Notes: a model not told the origin generated them from the letters alone. Positions 25,949 through 35,385 are shown, numbered from the stretch's first letter. The stretch is DNA of 64,000 nt from VBDM01 sp963699535 (GCA_963699535.1 CAVOUJ010000023.1:216064-280063), one strand, 5' to 3'. Numbers and translations are program-made.

Positions 25949-28273
25949 TCACTTCGGGGTCGCGGTGGCCTCGGTGAGCGTCTGCTTGCAGACGTCCTGC
26001 GCGCCTCGTATCCGGTCCCACAGGCCCTGCGCCAGCACCGTCATTCCGCCCGTGGCCGCAGCGGCGGCTGTGCCCTTGGCGCTCATCGCGATACGCGGAC
26101 TCGCCAGGGTGCCGGCCAGCTCGATGAACGGGTTCGTGAACATTCCGGCGCTGATACCGACGCCCTCGCGCGGACGGGTGTTGAAGTTGAGCACCAGCGC
26201 CTCCGTGTGCAGATCGACCTTGCCGCTCGCGACGACGGTGACCTTCTCGGCCTGCATGAGGACGGGATTGACCGTGACGTGGCCGTCCGCGAGGTCGGCC
26301 CGGGTCACCACGCAATCGAGCTGCGTGTAGGGGTCCTGCGCCGCAAACGGGTTGAGCTTCCCCGCGAGCTCGCCGATCAGGTCGCCGCCGATGACGCCCA
26401 CCAGGCCGCTTTTCACCTTGCCCGGGCCGAGCGTCACCAGCAACCGGCCGCTGGCGCTCGATGCCATCTGCCGCGCGGAGACTCCCCTCGCACGGACGCT
26501 CGCATCCAAGCCAGTCGCCGGCGTCTCGCCCGGTTGGACCGCGCCCTCGGCGCCGAAGCCCGCGCGCAGGCGACTGGCCGCGATCTTCAGGTCGAGGTCG
26601 GCGCCGTCACCCTGCGACGTCAGCGCCACCGAGCCGCTCAAGCTGCCCTCGACTCCGCCACGCGCGCGGCCCTCGAACACCAGCTGACCGCCGCCGACGT
26701 TCACCGTGCCGTCCACGTCCTTCAAGGCTCCCGCGGCAAGCTTCAGCTCGCCGACCGCAAGATGCAGTCTGACTTCAGGTCCCTTCAGCATGCCAAACGG
26801 CAGCGGCTCCTCGCCGAAAACGAACTTCTTCGCCGCCGCTTTCGGCGGCGGTTTCGCCTTCGTCTTCGTTTCGACCACCAGGAACGGCGTCAGATCGAAG
26901 ACCGGCAAGTTGAGGTCGGCCTCGACGCGGCGCTTGCCGGTGCGCGTCATGGACGCCCATCCCGAGATCTCGCTCTCGCCGACGCGTGCCTTGAGGTCCT
27001 TCACCTCGAGCTTGGCGCGGCTGCCGGCGTAGTCGCCGCTCATCTGCAAGGGAATCGCGGGCAGCCCCTCCCGCAGCGTCGCCAGGCTCTCGGCGGCGAG
27101 CTTGAAGCGGATCGCGGTGCCACGGTTGCCGCCTGTGCGCAGGGTCCCATCCGCCGTCGCTTTCGCGCCGGCGTACTGCGCGCTCACCCCATCGAGCCTG
27201 ATCTCCGTGCGCGAGGACACCATACGCCCTTGAGCCTTGACGGCTCCTGCAGGCAGGCCCGTCACGCCGAACGCCGCCGCGAGACGCGCCGCGTCCGCCA
27301 CCGACGCCTCGAACCGCAGGTCCGACCCCGGTAGGCCGAGGATGCGGAGCGTGCCGTCCATCTTTGCCGAGATGTCGCCAAGCTTCGCGTCGACATCGAG
27401 CCGGGTGAGCTTTCCCGCGTCGGTCAGCCGCGCGTCGAAGCGCAAGGCGCCGGCGGCAAACACCGGCAGGCGGAGGTTCTTGAGCATGGCGCCGAGGTCC
27501 GGGTTCTCGACCTTCAGCGTGAGGTCGGCGCCATCCAGCGGATCGAGACTGCCGAGTACGCCCTTGAGGTCGAGCCGCAGGTTCCCCAATGAAGCCTGGA
27601 TCGCCATGCGGATGTCGCGCCCGGAGACGAGCGCGGCGAGCGGCCCGATGTCACCCTTCAGGGTCGCCGGGTAGTCGTTGAGCCTGCCCTTGCCGGCGAG
27701 CGCGAACAGGCTGTCCGCCGCGGACGCGATGGTGAAGGTCTCGAGGAGCGCGACGCGCTCAGGCTTCCCGGGCTCGCGATACGCGACCCGCACGTTGTCG
27801 AGCCTGGCGTGCAGTATCACGGCCGGCACCTTGGTGGCCTCCACGCCGCGCGAGTCCACGTCCTCATCCGGCGCAGTCTCGTCGCCGAACACCCAGTTCC
27901 CCTTGCCCTCGGCGTCCTTCTCGAGGACGACGGCAACGTCGCCCAGCTCGAAAGAGCGAATGTCCACCGGCCCCGAGATCAGCGACCAGAGGCCGACCTG
28001 CGTCGAAAAGCGCCCGATCTCGACCATATGCGGCGTCGAGCCCCCGGGCGCGTTGCCGACGCGGACTCGCTCCGCGCGGACGAGGATCGACGGCAGCACC
28101 TCGAGCTGAAATGCCCCGTCGATGGCAAACGGCCGGCCGATCAGTCCCGTGACGAGCGCCTCGATGCGTCCCTTGTGACGGCTCAGGTCGCCGAAAGCGA
28201 GGTAGAGCAGGACCGCGAGGAGCAGCGCTCCCGCGGCGGAAAGGAAGATGCCAATAGAGCGGCGCAGCGACAT
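25949..28273 (-). CDS. AsmA family protein
   Basis: 774 residues. A single N-terminal membrane anchor (SIGIFLSAAGALLLAVLLYLAF) is followed by the AsmA-like start RIEALVTGLIGRPFAIDGAFQLEVLPSI. A long repetitive beta-rich region follows, with repeated A-x-G-x-L-x-L patterns. The C-terminus GISAGMFTNPFIELAGTLASPRIAMSAKG is typical. AsmA-like proteins bridge the envelope and affect phospholipid transport or outer-membrane assembly. It stands alone here, convergent with the enoyl-CoA hydratase; the last residues VCKQTLTEATATPK include one free cysteine. Confidence 0.9.
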   Translation of the reverse strand: MSLRRSIGIFLSAAGALLLAVLLYLAFGDLSRHKGRIEALVTGLIGRPFAIDGAFQLEVLPSILVRAERVRVGNAPGGSTPHMVEIGRFSTQVGLWSLISGPVDIRSFELGDVAVVLEKDAEGKGNWVFGDETAPDEDVDSRGVEATKVPAVILHARLDNVRVAYREPGKPERVALLETFTIASAADSLFALAGKGRLNDYPATLKGDIGPLAALVSGRDIRMAIQASLGNLRLDLKGVLGSLDPLDGADLTLKVENPDLGAMLKNLRLPVFAAGALRFDARLTDAGKLTRLDVDAKLGDISAKMDGTLRILGLPGSDLRFEASVADAARLAAAFGVTGLPAGAVKAQGRMVSSRTEIRLDGVSAQYAGAKATADGTLRTGGNRGTAIRFKLAAESLATLREGLPAIPLQMSGDYAGSRAKLEVKDLKARVGESEISGWASMTRTGKRRVEADLNLPVFDLTPFLVVETKTKAKPPPKAAAKKFVFGEEPLPFGMLKGPEVRLHLAVGELKLAAGALKDVDGTVNVGGGQLVFEGRARGGVEGSLSGSVALTSQGDGADLDLKIAASRLRAGFGAEGAVQPGETPATGLDASVRARGVSARQMASSASGRLLVTLGPGKVKSGLVGVIGGDLIGELAGKLNPFAAQDPYTQLDCVVTRADLADGHVTVNPVLMQAEKVTVVASGKVDLHTEALVLNFNTRPREGVGISAGMFTNPFIELAGTLASPRIAMSAKGTAAAAATGGMTVLAQGLWDRIRGAQDVCKQTLTEATATPK

Positions 28274-28327
28274 GGCTTGCGAGTGCCCTCGACGCCAGAG
28301 TAACAGAGAGATGCCGCCTCTGCGACC

Positions 28328-29518
28328 CTATACTACCTTCTTCTTCCGCAGATCCTCGATCTCCGCCGCACCGTAACCCAGCTCCGCCATGATTTCGGCG
28401 GTGTGCTCGCCGAGCTCAGGCGGCGCGACCGCGATGCTCGCCGGCGTGCGCGACAGCCCCACGGCCTGGTTGACAATGCGGATCTCGCCGAGCTTCCTGC
28501 TCTTCACGCTCACCGCGGCGCCCAGGTGCTTCACCTGCGGATCCTCGAACACCTTGTCGAGGGTATAGATCGGCCCGCAGGGGACTTCGGCCGCGGTCAG
28601 GACCTCGATCCATTCCGCGGTCGTTCGCGAGGCGAGGGCCTTGTTGATCTCGGCGTTCAGCGCGACGCGGTTCTTCGAGCGGTTCTGCTCGCCCTTGAAA
28701 TCCTCGCGCTCGAGCAGGTCCTGGCGCCCGATGCCGTCGCAGACGCGGCGCCACATGCCTTCGCCCGTCGCCGCGATGTTCATGTAGCCGTCCTTCGTCT
28801 TGTACGCCGAGGTCGGCATGCTGGTCGGGTGGTCGTTACCCGCCTGCCCGGGCGCGACGCCGGTCATCAGGTAGCGCGCCGCCTGGAAGTCGAGCAGCGC
28901 GATCTGCGACATCAGCAGGTTCGATTGCACCCATTGTCCCTTTCCGGACTTCTCGCGCTCGAGGAGCGCCGTCATGACCCCGAGCGCGGCGAAGAGGCCC
29001 GCCGAGAGGTCGGCGATCGCGGTGCCGGCGCGCACCGGGCCCTGGCCGGGGAGCCCGGTGATCGACATGAAGCCGCCCATCCCTTGAGCGATCTGGTCGA
29101 AGCCCGGCCGGTCGCGGTACGGGCCGTCCTGCCCGAAGCCCGAGATGCTCGCGAGAATGACGCGCGGATTTGCTTTGGCAAGAGATTCGTAGTCGATACC
29201 GAGGCGAAACTTCACGTCGGGCCGGTAGTTCTCCACCACGACGTCGGCGGTCTTCACGAGCTTCATGAAGATCGCGACGCCCTCCTTGTCTTTGAGGTTG
29301 AGCGTGATCGAGCGCTTGTTGCGATGCAGGTTCTGGAAATCCGGGCCATCCCTCGGGCCGCCCATGGTGTCGCGCTCGACCGAAGGCGGAAGCTCGACCT
29401 TGATGACGTCCGCCCCGAAATCGGCGAGCTGCCGCACGCAGGTCGGCCCCGCGCGCACGCGGGAGAGGTCGAGGACGCGAAAGCGAGCAAGCGCGGTGGA
29501 GGCGGGAACGTGAGGCAT
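28328..29518 (-). CDS. CaiB/BaiF family CoA-transferase (class III)
   Basis: 396 residues from the ATG encoding MPHVPASTALARFRVLDLSR. Family features are RAGPTCVRQLADFGADVIKVE, NLHRNKRSITLNLK, and the catalytic aspartate in ENYRPDVKFRLGIDYE. ISGFGQDGPYRDRPGFDQIAQGMGG and CGPIYTLDKVFEDPQV follow. Moves CoA between carboxylic acids; the substrate is unknown. A longer in-frame upstream extension overlaps the divergent acyl-CoA dehydrogenase and was rejected. The two divergent genes share about 60 bp of control region and probably one pathway. Confidence 0.92.
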   Translation of the reverse strand: MPHVPASTALARFRVLDLSRVRAGPTCVRQLADFGADVIKVELPPSVERDTMGGPRDGPDFQNLHRNKRSITLNLKDKEGVAIFMKLVKTADVVVENYRPDVKFRLGIDYESLAKANPRVILASISGFGQDGPYRDRPGFDQIAQGMGGFMSITGLPGQGPVRAGTAIADLSAGLFAALGVMTALLEREKSGKGQWVQSNLLMSQIALLDFQAARYLMTGVAPGQAGNDHPTSMPTSAYKTKDGYMNIAATGEGMWRRVCDGIGRQDLLEREDFKGEQNRSKNRVALNAEINKALASRTTAEWIEVLTAAEVPCGPIYTLDKVFEDPQVKHLGAAVSVKSRKLGEIRIVNQAVGLSRTPASIAVAPPELGEHTAEIMAELGYGAAEIEDLRKKKVV

Positions 29519-29579
29519 CGCGGAGGCGGAATTGCAGATGGATGTGACCGCTATGATAACCTGTCGCGACGGAGGCGAA

Positions 29580-30742
29580 ATGTCCGTGCGTGAGCACGAT
29601 CTACGGGAAATCCGCGAAGCGGTAGCGAAGCTTTGCGCAACGTTTCCCATGGAATACTGGCGCGAGACCGACCGCGAGCGGCGCTATCCGGCGGAGTTCG
29701 TGCGCGCGCTCACGCAAGCAGGCTGGCTCTCCTGCCTGATTCCCGAGGAATACGGCGGCGCGGGGCTTCCGCTCGCCGCGGCCGCGGCGGTGCTGGAGGA
29801 AATCCAGAAAAGCGGGGCGAACGGCGCGGCCTGTCACGCGCAGATGTACACCATGGGAACGCTGCTGCGCCATTGCAACGACGCGCAGAAGAGGAAATAC
29901 CTTCCGAAAATCGCAAAGGGCGAGCTGCGCCTTCAGGCCTTCGGCGTCACCGAGCCCTCGGCGGGCACCGACACCTCGTCGATCCGCACCACTGCGGTCA
30001 GGAAAGGCGACCGCTACGTCGTCAACGGCCAGAAGGTCTGGACTTCGCGCGCCGAGCACTCCGACATCATGCTGCTCCTCGCGCGCACCGCGCCGCGCGA
30101 GGAGGTGCGGAAGAAGACCGACGGCATGTCGGTTTTCATCGTGGACATGAAGGACTGCGCTCGGGCGCGGCCTCACGATCCGCCCGATCCGCACCATGAT
30201 CAACCACGCCACCACCGAGGTGTTCTTCGACAACCTCGAGATTCCGGCGGAGAACCTCGTCGGCGAGGAAGGCAAGGGCTTCCGCTACATTCTCGACGGC
30301 ATGAACGCCGAGCGCATCCTGATCGGCGCGGAATGCATCGGCGACGCGCGCTGGTTCATCGCCAAGGCGACCGCCTACGCGAACGAGCGCAAGGTATTCG
30401 GCCGTCAGATCGGCCAGAACCAGGGCGTGCAGTTTCCGATCGCGCGCGCCTACATGGCGATCGAGGCCGCGGCGCTCATGGTCGAGCGCGCCGCCGCGCT
30501 CTACGACTCGGGGCAAGCCCTGCGGGCCGGAGTCGAACATGGCGAAGCAGCTCGCGGCGGAAGCCTCATGGCAGGCGGGCGACATGTGCCTGCAGACCCA
30601 CGGCGGCTTCGGTTTCGCCGAGGAATACGACGTCGAGCGCAAGTTCCGCGAGACGCGCCTCTACCAGATCGCGCCGATCTCGACCAACCTCGTGCTCGCC
30701 TACCTCGCCGAGCACGTGCTGCACCTGCCGCGCTCCTACTAG
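29580..30742 (+). CDS. acyl-CoA dehydrogenase, two frame breaks
   Basis: About 387 residues in three collinear frames. Segment one has YPAEFVRALTQAGWLSCLIPEEYGGAGLP, LQAFGVTEPSAGTDTSSIRT and VNGQKVWTSRAEHSD, for FAD and substrate binding. After a break near 30158 (one extra T) it continues INHATTEVFFDNLEIPAENLVGEEGKGF. After a second near 30525 (CC read as CCC) it ends MAKQLAAEASWQAGDMCLQTHGGFGFAEEYDVER and REDs-like YQIAPISTNLV. The QTHGG motif contacts FAD. The ATG follows GGAGG. Probably an alpha,beta-dehydrogenase for the CoA ester made by the divergent CoA-transferase. Confidence 0.9.
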
Positions 30743-30761
30743 CCTCTCCCGCCCGGTCAGG

Positions 30762-30910
30762 GGTCATGGGTCGCTTCGCCTTCGCTCCTGGCGCGGCAAA
30801 CGATGCGCTACGGGTACCCGGCCGCTTGCGCCTCCATTGAAGCGGTCGGCGCGCGGCCACCCGTAACGCGCATCGCCGCGCAAGTCGCTCATGCAAAGCG
30901 ACCCATGACC
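30762..30910. repeat. cruciform repeat, family 2, copy B
   Basis: A 149-bp element between the acyl-CoA dehydrogenase and the ThDP enzyme. Left arm GGTCATGGGTCGCTT and right arm AAGCGACCCATGACC are exact inverted repeats. The inner part matches copy A (5557-5714, inverted): CTTCGCTCCTGGCGCGGC, GCTACGGGTACCCGGCCGCT and TCGCCGCGCAAGTCGCT. The arms are unrelated to those of copy A. Confidence 0.8.
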
Positions 30911-30997
30911 GATCCGGACTTCCCGTCTGGCGGAACAGCAAGGATAGACCGCGCTTTTGCTAAGATGAACGCAAGCTTCGTGCGTGAGGAGGAGCCC

Positions 30998-32920
30998 ATG
31001 ACCAAGCCAGGCAAACCTGAGTCCCCCGCCGGCGAATCCGGACTCGACCGGCGGACTTTCCTGAAGACCGCTGCCGCTGCAGGCGCGGCGACCGCCGCCG
31101 CGATGACTGCGACGGCGCAGGTCGCCTCCGCCGCCGAGGCGAAGCCCGCGAAGAAGGAAGACGAGGCCAACATGCGGGGCGCGAGCTTCGTTTCCCGCCC
31201 GGGCTCGGATTTCATGCTCGACGTCATCAAGACGCTCAACGTCGATTACGTCGCCTCCAACCCCGCCTCGAGCTTCCGCAGCCTGCACGAGTCGATCGTC
31301 AACTACGGTGGCAACAGGAAGCCCGAGTTTCTCACCTGCATGCACGAGGAATCGTCGGTGGGCATCGCGCATGGCTATGCCAAGGCGGCCGGCAAGCCGA
31401 TGGCGATCCTCGCGCACTCGAGCGTCGGGCTGCAGCACGCAGCGATGGCTGTCTACAACGCCTGGGCCGATCGCGTTCCGGTGCTGATGTTCGGCGGCAA
31501 CGGGATGGACGCGGCCAAGCGCCGGCCCGGCGTCGAGTGGACGCACTGCGTGCAGGATCCCGCCGGCCTGGTGCGGGACTTCATCAAATGGGACGACCAG
31601 CCGGCGTCGCTGCAGCATTTCGCCGAATCGACGGTGCGCGCCTACAAGATGATGATGTCCCCGCCGCAGGAGCCGGTGCTGATCACGCTCGACATCGACC
31701 TGCAGGAGGAGCCGATCCACGAGGAGAAGCTGTCGATTCCCAAGCTCTCGCTCTCGGCGCCGCCGCAAGCCGACGAGCGCGCCCTGCGCGAAGCGGCAAG
31801 GATGCTCGTCGCAGCGCAGAACCCGGTCATCGTCGCCGACCGCTGCGCGCGCTCGCAGGAAGGCGTCGATGCGCTGGTGAAGCTCGCCGAGTCGCTGCAG
31901 TGCCCCGTGATCTCCACCGGCAACCGCATGAATTTCCCGAGCACGCACCACCTGGAGCTCTCCGAGAGCCGCGCCGGGCTGATCCGCGCGGCCGACGTGA
32001 TCCTGATGCTCGAAGTGCAGGACCCCTGGGGCTTCCTGCACAGCCTGGGCGATCCCTGGAAGGACGTGCGGCGCACCGCCAAGCCCGACGTCAAGGTGAT
32101 CCAGATTTCCTTTGCCGACTTCATGATGAAGTCCAACTACCAGGACTTCCAGCGCTTCCAGCCGGCCGACCTCGCCATCAGCGGCGACGCGCAGACTTCG
32201 CTCGCTCCGCTGACCGAAGCCGTGAAGCGCGAGATGTCGGGCACGCGCGCGGCCGAGATCGCCGGAAAGGCGGACGGAATGAAGAAGCGTCACCGCGACA
32301 TGAAGGAGCGCATGAAGACGGCCGCGGCGCTGGGCTGGGATGCGAGCCCCGTGAGCACCTCGCGCCTTTGCGCCGAGGTGTGGAACGCGATCAAGAACGA
32401 AGACTACTCGCTCGCGGTCTCCGACCGTATCGCCTGGCCGAAGCGCCTGTGGCCGACGACCAAGTTCCACAACATGATGGGCGGCTCGGGCGCGGCGGGA
32501 GTCGGCTATTCGGCCCCGGGCGCCGTGGGCGTCGCGCTCGCCAACCGCGACAAGGGCATCCTGACCGTGACGCTGCAGCCCGACGGCGACCTGTGCTATG
32601 CGCCGGGCGTGCTCTGGACCGCGGCGCATCACAAGATTCCGCTCCTCATCGTGATGTTCAACAACCGCGGCTACGTCCAGGAAGTCATGCACCTGCAACG
32701 CATGGCGGGCCTGCACCGGCGCGACCCGAAGACCGCGAAGATCGGCACCATGATCTACGATCCGGAGGTCGATTTTGCGAAGCTCGCACAGTCCTTCGGC
32801 GTCTGGGGCGAAGGGCCCATCAGCGACCCGAAGGCGGTGGGGCCTGCGGTGCAGCGCGCGCTCAAGGTCGTGAAGAGCGGCGCGCCGGCTTTGGTCGACG
32901 TCATCTGCCAGCTCCGCTAG
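30998..32920 (+). CDS. thiamine-diphosphate-dependent enzyme with twin-arginine signal
   Basis: A 640-residue member of the acetolactate synthase / benzoylformate decarboxylase superfamily. The leader LDRRTFLKTAAAAGAATAAA (RR at 18-19) ending AQVASAAEA is a clear Tat signal, so the folded enzyme is predicted to be periplasmic. The ThDP glutamate lies in CMHEESSVGIAHGYAKAAG (about 117-118). The C-terminal ThDP/metal motif is DGDLCYAPGVLW, followed about 26 residues later by MFNNRGYVQE. The ATG follows GAGGAGGAG. A c-type cytochrome gene lies 20 bp downstream, suggesting oxidative decarboxylation of a 2-keto acid with electrons passed to it (inference). An in-frame ATG 33 bp upstream is less likely. 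Confidence 0.88.
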   Translation: MTKPGKPESPAGESGLDRRTFLKTAAAAGAATAAAMTATAQVASAAEAKPAKKEDEANMRGASFVSRPGSDFMLDVIKTLNVDYVASNPASSFRSLHESIVNYGGNRKPEFLTCMHEESSVGIAHGYAKAAGKPMAILAHSSVGLQHAAMAVYNAWADRVPVLMFGGNGMDAAKRRPGVEWTHCVQDPAGLVRDFIKWDDQPASLQHFAESTVRAYKMMMSPPQEPVLITLDIDLQEEPIHEEKLSIPKLSLSAPPQADERALREAARMLVAAQNPVIVADRCARSQEGVDALVKLAESLQCPVISTGNRMNFPSTHHLELSESRAGLIRAADVILMLEVQDPWGFLHSLGDPWKDVRRTAKPDVKVIQISFADFMMKSNYQDFQRFQPADLAISGDAQTSLAPLTEAVKREMSGTRAAEIAGKADGMKKRHRDMKERMKTAAALGWDASPVSTSRLCAEVWNAIKNEDYSLAVSDRIAWPKRLWPTTKFHNMMGGSGAAGVGYSAPGAVGVALANRDKGILTVTLQPDGDLCYAPGVLWTAAHHKIPLLIVMFNNRGYVQEVMHLQRMAGLHRRDPKTAKIGTMIYDPEVDFAKLAQSFGVWGEGPISDPKAVGPAVQRALKVVKSGAPALVDVICQLR

Positions 32921-32940
32921 CGCGCTCCAGGAGAATGGAC

Positions 32941-33294
32941 GTGAGGCTGATCGCAACGATTGTTATGTCGGCACTGCTCGTCGGCGTCGCCGCAGCGCAG
33001 GACAAGGCGCCCTCGGGATCCACCGAGAAGGGAAAGAAGCTCTACGTCGAGCTCAATTGCCACTCCTGCCACGGCACGCATGCCCAGGGTGGCGGGCGCA
33101 ACTCGGAACCGCCCATCTCGCTGGGTTATCCCTGGGCGGGGTTTCTTCAGCAGATGAGAAAGCCGCGCCAGGACATGCCGGCGTACGAAGAAAAGCTGGT
33201 GAGCAACCAGGACGTCGCCGACCTCTACGCCTACTTCAGCTCGATCAAGCCCGCGCCCGCGGCGAAGGACATTCCGCTCCTCAAGAATTTCTGA
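32941..33294 (+). CDS. class I cytochrome c, likely partner of the exported ThDP enzyme
   Basis: 117 residues. A signal peptide (RLIATIVMSALLVGVAAAQ) precedes one haem domain with NCHSCHGTHAQGGG and the late methionine in RQDMPAYEEKLVSNQDVADLYAYF. I chose the GTG at 32941 because AGGAG sits seven bases before it; the ATG at 32935 is too close to that site. It is in the same transcription unit as the ThDP enzyme, and both are predicted in the periplasm. Confidence 0.88.
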   Translation: MRLIATIVMSALLVGVAAAQDKAPSGSTEKGKKLYVELNCHSCHGTHAQGGGRNSEPPISLGYPWAGFLQQMRKPRQDMPAYEEKLVSNQDVADLYAYFSSIKPAPAAKDIPLLKNF

Positions 33295-33324
33295 TCGGGG
33301 GCCGCGCGCGGCCCGCCGTGCCGG

Positions 33325-34149
33325 TCACAAGGTCGTCCGCGAGCGGATCTCCTCGGTGACTCTCAGCTCGTTCTTAACGCCCGTGACGCCGTCGACCGAC
33401 TTGGCGACGCGGGTGGCGGCGTCCGACTCCTCGCGAGTGTCGACGATCCCGCGCAGGCTCGCCAGGCTGCCTTCCGAATCGACGGCAAGACTCAGGCTTC
33501 GCGTCGACGGGTCGGCGCGCAGCGCCGCCTTGATTCTCGCCTGCAGCGCGAGGTTCTCGAGCGTACGGCGCGACCGCTCGGTTTCGCGGAACTGCGGGTC
33601 CTCGACGACCTGCATGATTTCCTCGGCGCATTGCTCGACGCCCATGCGCTCGGTATTGAGCGAAAGGTCGTAGCCCTCCGGGTCCTGCCAGTCGATATCG
33701 AAGTGACGCCTGGCGATGGCGCTCTGCGCCTCGTCGCTGTTGCGTATCTCGGTGAGCACCGAGCCGCGATCGTCGGTGTCGAGCCGCTCCATCATGCGCT
33801 GCACGCGCAGCTCGAGAGGCGCGCAGATACGCACGCAAATCGCGTGGCTCACCGGCCGCAGCAGGTGGGCCGCGCCCCAGCCGCGCATCACCGCACCTTT
33901 GCCTGCAACCTGCAACATCTCGTCGGCGGTGTAGATCGAAAGGCTGGTCTTGTCGGCGGTCAGCCGCTCGAACAGGTTGGCCTTGCCGCCCAGCAGCCGG
34001 ATGACGTGGCTTTTTCTCACCCGCATCTTGTCGGCGAGGTGGTTGATGATTTCGTGATAAACGACAGGCACTTTGAGTTCGGATTCGAGGATGCGAGCAA
34101 CATCCATACCGAGGGAACCCATTTCGCGCGTCATTGCGATCAACGGCAT
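33325..34149 (-). CDS. cytidylate kinase-like protein with C-terminal BON domain
   Basis: 274 residues. The N-terminal half matches the cytidylate-kinase-like family (MPLIAMTREMGSLGMDVARILESEL, VVYHEIINHLADKM, MRGWGAAHLLRPVSHAICVRI, NTERMGVEQCAEEI). The classic P-loop is altered to TREMGSLGMD. The C-terminal 80 residues form a BON-like domain (ARIKAALRADPSTRSLSLAVDSEGSLASLRGIVDT, then VDGVTGVKNELRV). A kinase-like fold joined to BON is uncommon; the target is unknown. The ATG at 34149 follows GGGAGG; longer upstream reading lacks support. Confidence 0.82.
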   Translation of the reverse strand: MPLIAMTREMGSLGMDVARILESELKVPVVYHEIINHLADKMRVRKSHVIRLLGGKANLFERLTADKTSLSIYTADEMLQVAGKGAVMRGWGAAHLLRPVSHAICVRICAPLELRVQRMMERLDTDDRGSVLTEIRNSDEAQSAIARRHFDIDWQDPEGYDLSLNTERMGVEQCAEEIMQVVEDPQFRETERSRRTLENLALQARIKAALRADPSTRSLSLAVDSEGSLASLRGIVDTREESDAATRVAKSVDGVTGVKNELRVTEEIRSRTTL

Positions 34150-34365
34150 TTGCGCCTCCCTTCCATGCAGCCCTGAATCGGTGAGTGTAGACCGTGCCCC
34201 CGGGAAGCTGCAATTGACCCAGGTCAGGTCTGCGGCCAAGTGGTCCGGACTCGGTAGGGATGCCTTGCCGCTCTGCCCGCGCGCTCGGGATTGTGTCACA
34301 CTACCGGCCCACAAACGGGCGGTCAGCACGCCCAGGGATTCGAAATCAAAAGGAGGCTATCCATC

Positions 34366-35340
34366 ATGAGATTGCGATCGCTTGTTTCCCTCGTCCTCGC
34401 GGGCCTAACCGCGGCACTGGCCGGAGTGGCGTCGGCGCAGAACTGGCCGACGAAGCCGGTGCGCATCATCAATCCGTTTCCGCCGGGCGGCGGCACCGAC
34501 GTTTTTGCACGGCCCCTCGCCGTGAAGCTCACCAACGCCCTTGGCCAATCCGTGCTGATCGAAAATCAGGCCGGCGCGGGCGGCACCGTGGGCGCGGCCA
34601 ACGCCGCCAAGGCAGCGGGCGACGGCTACACCTGGTTCATGGGCGCGGTGCATCACACCATCGCCGAGACGCTGTATACCAAGCTTCCCTACGCCCTCGA
34701 GCGCGACTTCATCCCGGTGACGGTGGCGGCCTACGTACCCAACGTGGTGGTCGTTAACCCCAAGCACCCGTTCAAGAACGTAAACGAGCTCATCGCGTTT
34801 GCCAAGGCCAACCCGGGCAAGCTCAACTACGGCTCGGCCGGAAACGGCACGACCCACCATCTCTCGGTGGAACTCTTCAAGATGATGACCGGCACCAAGA
34901 TCACCCACGTTCCCTACAAGGGCGCGGGGCCTCTCATACCGGCCCTGCTGAGCGGCGAGGTCGATCTCGCTTTCGACGGGATGGGAACGTCGGCGCCGCA
35001 CATCAAGGCCGGCAAGCTGCGCCCGCTCGCGGTGACGACTTCGGCGCGCTCGCCGCTGATCCCGGACGTCCCCACGATGCAGCAGGCGGGCATTCCGGGC
35101 TACGAGGTCACGACCTGGTATGCATTGTGGGCGGTCAAGGGAACGCCGCAAGCGGCGATCGACCGCATGTACGCCGAGACCGCGAAAGTCCTCAAGGCCC
35201 CGGACATCAAGGCGATATGGGACACGCAAGGGGCGACGCTGGGAGGCCAAACGCCTGCGGAGTTCACCAAATTCGTGCACGAGGAGGTTCTGAAATGGGG
35301 CAAGGTGGTCAGGGACGCCGGGATCAAGATCGATCTCTGA
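34366..35340 (+). CDS. tripartite tricarboxylate transporter (TTT) substrate-binding protein
   Basis: 324 residues of the Bug family. A signal peptide (RSLVSLVLAGLTAALAGVASAQ) is followed by WPTKPVRIINPFPPGGGTDVFARPLA, IENQAGAGGTVGAANAAKA, LNYGSAGNGTTHHLSVELFK and VPYKGAGPLIPALLSGEVDL. These periplasmic proteins bind carboxylates. No tctA/tctB permease genes adjoin it, which is usual for the large orphan Bug repertoires of Burkholderiales. A strong AAAGGAGG precedes the ATG and an intrinsic terminator follows. Confidence 0.92.
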   Translation: MRLRSLVSLVLAGLTAALAGVASAQNWPTKPVRIINPFPPGGGTDVFARPLAVKLTNALGQSVLIENQAGAGGTVGAANAAKAAGDGYTWFMGAVHHTIAETLYTKLPYALERDFIPVTVAAYVPNVVVVNPKHPFKNVNELIAFAKANPGKLNYGSAGNGTTHHLSVELFKMMTGTKITHVPYKGAGPLIPALLSGEVDLAFDGMGTSAPHIKAGKLRPLAVTTSARSPLIPDVPTMQQAGIPGYEVTTWYALWAVKGTPQAAIDRMYAETAKVLKAPDIKAIWDTQGATLGGQTPAEFTKFVHEEVLKWGKVVRDAGIKIDL

Positions 35341-35358
35341 TCCGGCTGAGCTTCCCCG

Positions 35359-35385
35359 AAAAACCCCGCGCGAGCGGGGTTTTTT
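35359..35385. terminator. bidirectional intrinsic terminator
   Basis: AAAAACCCCGC, a GCGA loop and GCGGGGTTTTTT form a strong stem with A- and T-tracts on either side. It lies between the convergent TTT binding-protein gene and the hydrolase gene; its T-run touches the hydrolase stop codon. Confidence 0.88.

Noticed and set aside
35359..35385. Family 1 repeat copy
   Set aside because: The stem CCCCGC/GCGGGG with an A/T tract is an ordinary intrinsic terminator and lacks the second hairpin and GGGGTGGT.
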